From assembly GCA_003487005.1 (NCBI GenBank), contig DNFG01000101.1, positions 1 to 9,559 on the forward strand: 9,559 bases of DNA. Direction: 5' to 3'. Shown here piece after piece: positions 6,216 to 9,559 of this stretch (within the stretch, counting starts at the first letter, position 1; each line of letters opens with the position of its first letter). The notes below the pieces were generated by a model, which was given only the letters and a program-made list of their open reading frames with translations, searched no databases and was not told where the DNA came from. The position numbers were made by a program, and so were the translations under genes. Origin of the DNA: Bryobacterales bacterium (GTDB lineage: Bacteria > Acidobacteriota > Terriglobia > Bryobacterales > Bryobacteraceae).

Positions 6216-7442
6216 TCATCGCGGTGTGATCAAGCCGCCGAGTTTATCCGCGGGGCCGCCGGGCATTCGGGGGAAAAGCGCGGACCAGGCCTCGATATAT
6301 TTGAGGCCCGCGCCGGTGTTGTAGAGCAGAATGCGCGCATCGGGCTGCAAAAAGCCCGAGGCGAGGAGCTTTTCGGCCGCCGCCACGCAGGCGGCGCCTT
6401 CGGGGGCGGCGAAAACACCTTCCAGCCTGGCCAGGCGGGCTCCGGCTTCGAGCGCGGCGCGGTCGCTGACGGCGATGCAGGTCCCGCCGCTCTGGCGGAC
6501 GATGTCGAGGATCAGGAAGTCGCCGAGCGGCTTCGGCACGCGCAGTCCGCTCGAAACGGTCATGGCGTCCGGCCAGAATTCGCAATGGTCCTTGCCTTCG
6601 TTGAAGGCCTTGACGACGGGCGCACAACCCTCGGCCTGGACGGCGATCATCTTCGGGCGGGGTCCGGTGATCCAGCCGAGGGCCTCAAGTTCCTCGAAGG
6701 CTTTCCACATGCCAATCAGGCCCACGCCGCCGCCGGCCGGGTACAAAATCGCGTCCGGAAGCCGCCACTGGAGCTGTTCGGCCACCTCGTAGCCCATCGT
6801 TTTCTTGCCTTCGATCCGGTAGGGCTCCTTGAGGGTGTTGATTTCGAACCAGCCTTCGGCGGCCTTGCGTTCGGCCACGATCCGTCCGCAATCGGAGATC
6901 AGCCCGTCCACCAGGGTGACGCGGGCCCCGAATGCCTGACATTCCAGGTAATTGGACTGCGGCACGTCGTTCGGCATGAAAATGTGGGCTTCGATGCCGG
7001 CGGCGGCCGCGTAGGCGGCGGCGGCGCTGGCGGCGTTGCCGGCCGAACCGAGGGCGACCTTGGTGATCCCGAGTTCGCGGCACATCGAGATGGCGCACGA
7101 GAGACCGCGGGCCTTGAACGAGCCGGTCGGGTTCACGCCATCGTCCTTCAGCCAGAGATTCGCCGCGCCCAGGTCCTTGCCGAGACGGTTCAGGCGGACC
7201 AGCGGCGTCCAGCCTTCACCCAGCGAGGTGATGGACGAGGGCTTCGCCACCGGCAGAATGGGGGCATACCGCCACATCGACCGCGGACCGGAGGCGAGCC
7301 ACTCGCGGTTCCAGTTGCGGCGGGCGGCCTGAAGGTCGTAGCGCACCAATAGCGGCGCGCCGGAGGCCGACAGATTGCGCGCCTCCTCGATCGGATACTT
7401 CTCGCCGGTCCGGCTGCATTCCAGGTGCGTGCGCGTGGTCAT
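6216..7442 (-). CDS. thrC: Threonine synthase
   Basis: 408 residues. A PLP enzyme that converts O-phospho-L-homoserine to L-threonine and phosphate, the last step of threonine synthesis; cytosolic. The fold-type II core is clear: the PLP-binding lysine is K110 in NPTGSFKARG, the cofactor-ring binding loop is SAGNA (133-137) and the phosphate-binding loop is GGGVG (237-241). SLGEGWTPL (73-81) is the standard start of the family's core. The short N-terminal LECSRTGEKYP segment (7-17) resembles the degenerate zinc-ribbon lead found in longer threonine synthases but keeps only one Cys. Cysteate synthase is a close relative and cannot be fully excluded, but its operon context is absent. The ATG at 7442 is 24 bases from the opposite start codon, with no Shine-Dalgarno, so expression may be nearly leaderless. 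The GIDE-like gene is downstream; no homoserine-pathway gene is adjacent. Confidence 0.92.
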   Translation of the reverse strand: MTTRTHLECSRTGEKYPIEEARNLSASGAPLLVRYDLQAARRNWNREWLASGPRSMWRYAPILPVAKPSSITSLGEGWTPLVRLNRLGKDLGAANLWLKDDGVNPTGSFKARGLSCAISMCRELGITKVALGSAGNAASAAAAYAAAAGIEAHIFMPNDVPQSNYLECQAFGARVTLVDGLISDCGRIVAERKAAEGWFEINTLKEPYRIEGKKTMGYEVAEQLQWRLPDAILYPAGGGVGLIGMWKAFEELEALGWITGPRPKMIAVQAEGCAPVVKAFNEGKDHCEFWPDAMTVSSGLRVPKPLGDFLILDIVRQSGGTCIAVSDRAALEAGARLARLEGVFAAPEGAACVAAAEKLLASGFLQPDARILLYNTGAGLKYIEAWSALFPRMPGGPADKLGGLITPR

Positions 7443-7449
7443 CTTCGCC

Positions 7450-7462
7450 CGCTATGATAGCG
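7450..7462. promoter_or_regulatory. Palindromic two-way -10 element between thrC and the M14 gene
   Basis: CGCTAT-G-ATAGCG is a perfect palindrome with six-base arms and a one-base centre. It contains TATGAT on the plus strand (7453-7458) and TATCAT on the minus strand (7459-7454), each a 5/6 match to the consensus -10. Predicted starts are about 7465 (plus; ATG at 7467) and 7447 (minus; ATG at 7442). No -35 is recognisable on either side. Confidence 0.5.
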
Positions 7463-7466
7463 AATC

Positions 7467-9559
7467 ATGCCCCTTCGGACCTTTCTGTCCTTTCTGCTGC
7501 TTGCCGCGGCCGCTTTTGCCCAAGCCCAACCAGTCGACGAAGGCTACACCCGCCAGATTCGCGAGTTCACCACCGCCCCCCATTTCTTGACCGAACTGGT
7601 GGACCACCTGCCCGCCTCCGCCACCGTGCCGACGCCCGAAAAGGCGCTTGGCTACATCGCCGGAGCAAAGGACAAGCTCACCTACGCGGCCGAAATCCAC
7701 AAATACATGCGCGACATCGCCGCCGCGTCGCCGCGCGTGCGCGTGGTTTCGATGGGGCAGAGCGAAGAGGGCCGCGAGATGATCCTCGTCCTGATCTCGG
7801 ACGAGGCCAATCTGAAGCGGATCGACGAACTGAAACGGATCACCGGGCGCCTGGCCGACCCGCGCGGGGTCTCCGACGCCGAGGCCGAAAAGCTGATCAC
7901 CACCGGCGTGCCCTTCTATTGGGCCACGGGGGCGATTCACTCCACCGAGACCGGCTCGCCGCACATGCTGATGGAACTGGTCTATCGTCTCGCCGTCACC
8001 GAGACGCCGCTGGCGCGCAACATCCGGAAGAATCTGGTCGTGATGGTGACGCCCGTCATCGAGGTGGACGGCTGGGAGCGGCATGTCGATCTGTACCGCT
8101 GGAAAAAGGCCAACCCGGATCGCGCGGCGGCAAGCCTTCTCTACTGGGGCAAGTACGTCGCCCACGACAACAACCGCGACGGAATGGGACTGTCGCTGGC
8201 GCTGAGCCGGAACGTGACGAAGACGTTTCTCGAGTACAAACCCCAGGTTTTCCACGACTTGCACGAGTCGATCCCCTTTCTTTACGTGTCCACCGGCATG
8301 GGCCCCTACAACGCCTGGCTCGATCCGATCGTCATAAATGAGTGGCAGAAGATGTCGTGGAATGAAGTCGAGCAGATGACGAAGCGCGGCGTGCCCGGCG
8401 TGTGGACCCACGGATTCTACGATGGGTGGGCGGCGAACTACATGTTCACGGTCGCCAACGGGCACAACGCCATCGGACGGTTCTACGAGACGTTCGGCAA
8501 CGGCGGCGCGGACACGATGGAGCGGACGGTGTCTGGCGCGCAGTCCAGCCGGGCGTGGTTCCGGCCGAATCCGCCGCTGCCGAAGGTGCTCTGGAGCCAC
8601 CGGAACAACGTCAATCTGCAACAAAGCGGGCTGCTCCTGTCGCTCGATTACGCGGCGACGAACAAGGAGACGTTCCTCCGCAACTTCTGGCTCAAGGGGA
8701 AGCGCTCGGTGGCGAAGCCCGAGAATGAAGGTCCGGCCGCTTACGTGATTTCGCGCGAGGAGCGGCCGAACGAAGCCGCGTCTCTGACGGCCCTGCTGAT
8801 GAATCACGGGGTGGAAGTTCACACTCTGGAAGGCGAAGTCGAAACCGGCGGCGCTCGCCTCGCGGAAGGATCGTTCGTGATCCGGATGGATCAGCCGTAC
8901 TCGCGGATGGCGGACATGTTTCTGGACCGCCAGTATTACAACCCGAACGACACGCCCCCTTACGATGACACGGGCTGGACGCTGACGGCGCTGCGGAACC
9001 TGAAAGCGGTCCGGGTCACGGAAACTTCGCTGCTGAAGGCGCCGATGGCGCGCGTGGGCACGCCGCCGGTGGTGGATGGCCGGGTGAACGGCGAAGGGCG
9101 GGTCTATCTGGTGAACCACAACGCGGAGCGGCACCTGGCGCGGTTGCGTTTCGCGCTGGCCGGTTTGAAGGTGCAGGCGGCCGAAGCGCCGTTTGAAGCG
9201 GGCGGCCGGAAGTACAGCGCGGGCACATTCATCCTGGATTCGGGCGAAAATCCGGCGAATCTGCGGCAGCGTCTGGAGGACGCCGCGAAGGAGCATGGCG
9301 TTCAGGTTCACGCGGTGGCGTCGCTGCCGGAAGTGGGGCGGCACCCGGTGGCCGCGCCGAGGATCGCTCTGGTCCACACATGGTTGAGCACCCAGACCGA
9401 GGGCTGGTTCCGGGTCGCGCTGGATGGCGAAAAGATCCCCTACAAGTATGTTTCGGGGCAGTATTTGCGCGATAAACGCGCTTTGCGGGACGAATTTGAT
9501 GTGATTATTCTGGGGCCGACGCCCGGTTCGGCGCAGCGGATTGTGAACGGCAACCCGAT
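7467..9559 (+). CDS. Secreted M14-family zinc carboxypeptidase-like protein (3' end cut by window edge)
   Basis: 697 residues are visible with no stop, so the protein continues past the edge. A signal peptide (1-20, ending AAAAFAQA) exports it. The peptidase domain spans about 65-345. The zinc ligands are H158 and E161 in GAIHSTETGSP (the HxxE of the family), with a third His probably H266 in HDLHES. HDNNRDG (233-239) is the substrate-binding Asn-Arg region. The catalytic Glu may be E341 (ETFG), less surely. The usual NPDG is changed to IEVDG (198-202). After an extended middle, a strand-rich region near 630-697 (RIALVHTW, then EFDVIILGPTPG) looks like the start of a glutamine-amidotransferase-like fold, as in other long secreted M14 proteins. 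Substrate unknown; probably peptides taken up or degraded outside the cell. The start has no Shine-Dalgarno, and a -10 lies only eight bases before it. Confidence 0.92.
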   Translation, partial: MPLRTFLSFLLLAAAAFAQAQPVDEGYTRQIREFTTAPHFLTELVDHLPASATVPTPEKALGYIAGAKDKLTYAAEIHKYMRDIAAASPRVRVVSMGQSEEGREMILVLISDEANLKRIDELKRITGRLADPRGVSDAEAEKLITTGVPFYWATGAIHSTETGSPHMLMELVYRLAVTETPLARNIRKNLVVMVTPVIEVDGWERHVDLYRWKKANPDRAAASLLYWGKYVAHDNNRDGMGLSLALSRNVTKTFLEYKPQVFHDLHESIPFLYVSTGMGPYNAWLDPIVINEWQKMSWNEVEQMTKRGVPGVWTHGFYDGWAANYMFTVANGHNAIGRFYETFGNGGADTMERTVSGAQSSRAWFRPNPPLPKVLWSHRNNVNLQQSGLLLSLDYAATNKETFLRNFWLKGKRSVAKPENEGPAAYVISREERPNEAASLTALLMNHGVEVHTLEGEVETGGARLAEGSFVIRMDQPYSRMADMFLDRQYYNPNDTPPYDDTGWTLTALRNLKAVRVTETSLLKAPMARVGTPPVVDGRVNGEGRVYLVNHNAERHLARLRFALAGLKVQAAEAPFEAGGRKYSAGTFILDSGENPANLRQRLEDAAKEHGVQVHAVASLPEVGRHPVAAPRIALVHTWLSTQTEGWFRVALDGEKIPYKYVSGQYLRDKRALRDEFDVIILGPTPGSAQRIVNGNP

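Noticed and set aside
5652..7352. A 566-codon open frame on the plus strand spanning the GIDE-like gene and thrC
   Set aside because: It crosses two well-supported minus-strand genes and the gap between them, and its product has no coherent domain.
7452..9377. A 641-codon open frame on the minus strand opposite the M14 gene
   Set aside because: It is very rich in Arg, His, Val and Pro, has no recognisable domain, and exactly mirrors a protein with zinc-ligand motifs. It is an antisense shadow.

Overview
The window is GC-rich, densely coded chromosomal DNA and looks like core or housekeeping territory. The gene style suggests an Acidobacteriota genome of the Solibacter/Bryobacter type: secreted lineage-specific proteins beside a large M14 metallopeptidase, and strong G/C third positions. 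That placement is an inference from style; no marker gene here proves it. I see no mobile element, CRISPR array, tRNA or rRNA, and no gene-free stretch longer than about 160 bases.

Layout from left to right. miaB (tRNA modification, minus strand, running off the left edge) diverges from a secreted protein built of about eight ~32-residue NG repeats. That gene converges on, and overlaps, a small four-helix membrane protein. The membrane protein lies 49 bases downstream of a small GTG-started protein with a helix-turn-helix-like core, and both are on the minus strand. Across a 160-base gap, two plus-strand genes follow 17 bases apart: a secreted protein of unknown function and a secreted endonuclease/exonuclease/phosphatase-fold enzyme. 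The latter overlaps the tail of a minus-strand three-helix membrane protein with a GIDE-like central region. Threonine synthase (minus) lies 69 bases upstream of that gene. It diverges, with only 24 bases between start codons, from a long secreted M14-family zinc carboxypeptidase that runs off the right edge.

The most interesting material is regulatory. All three divergent gaps contain overlapping -10-like hexamers on both strands. The 24-base thrC/M14 gap is built around a 13-base palindrome carrying a 5/6 -10 match in each direction, which would give leaderless or nearly leaderless mRNAs. The miaB gap carries a long inverted repeat that would form a 5'-terminal stem-loop on the neighbouring transcript. 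The leader of the gene starting at 3192 has a terminator-like stem followed by five T, plus alternative long-range pairings that could form an attenuator or a switch on ribosome access. Two tail-to-tail gene pairs overlap by 54 and 56 bases. The plus strand is C-rich to about 6.2 kb and G-rich afterwards, whichever strand is coding.

I do not see a multi-gene novel defence or metabolic system. The repeat protein and the leader structure are the best candidates for something undescribed.
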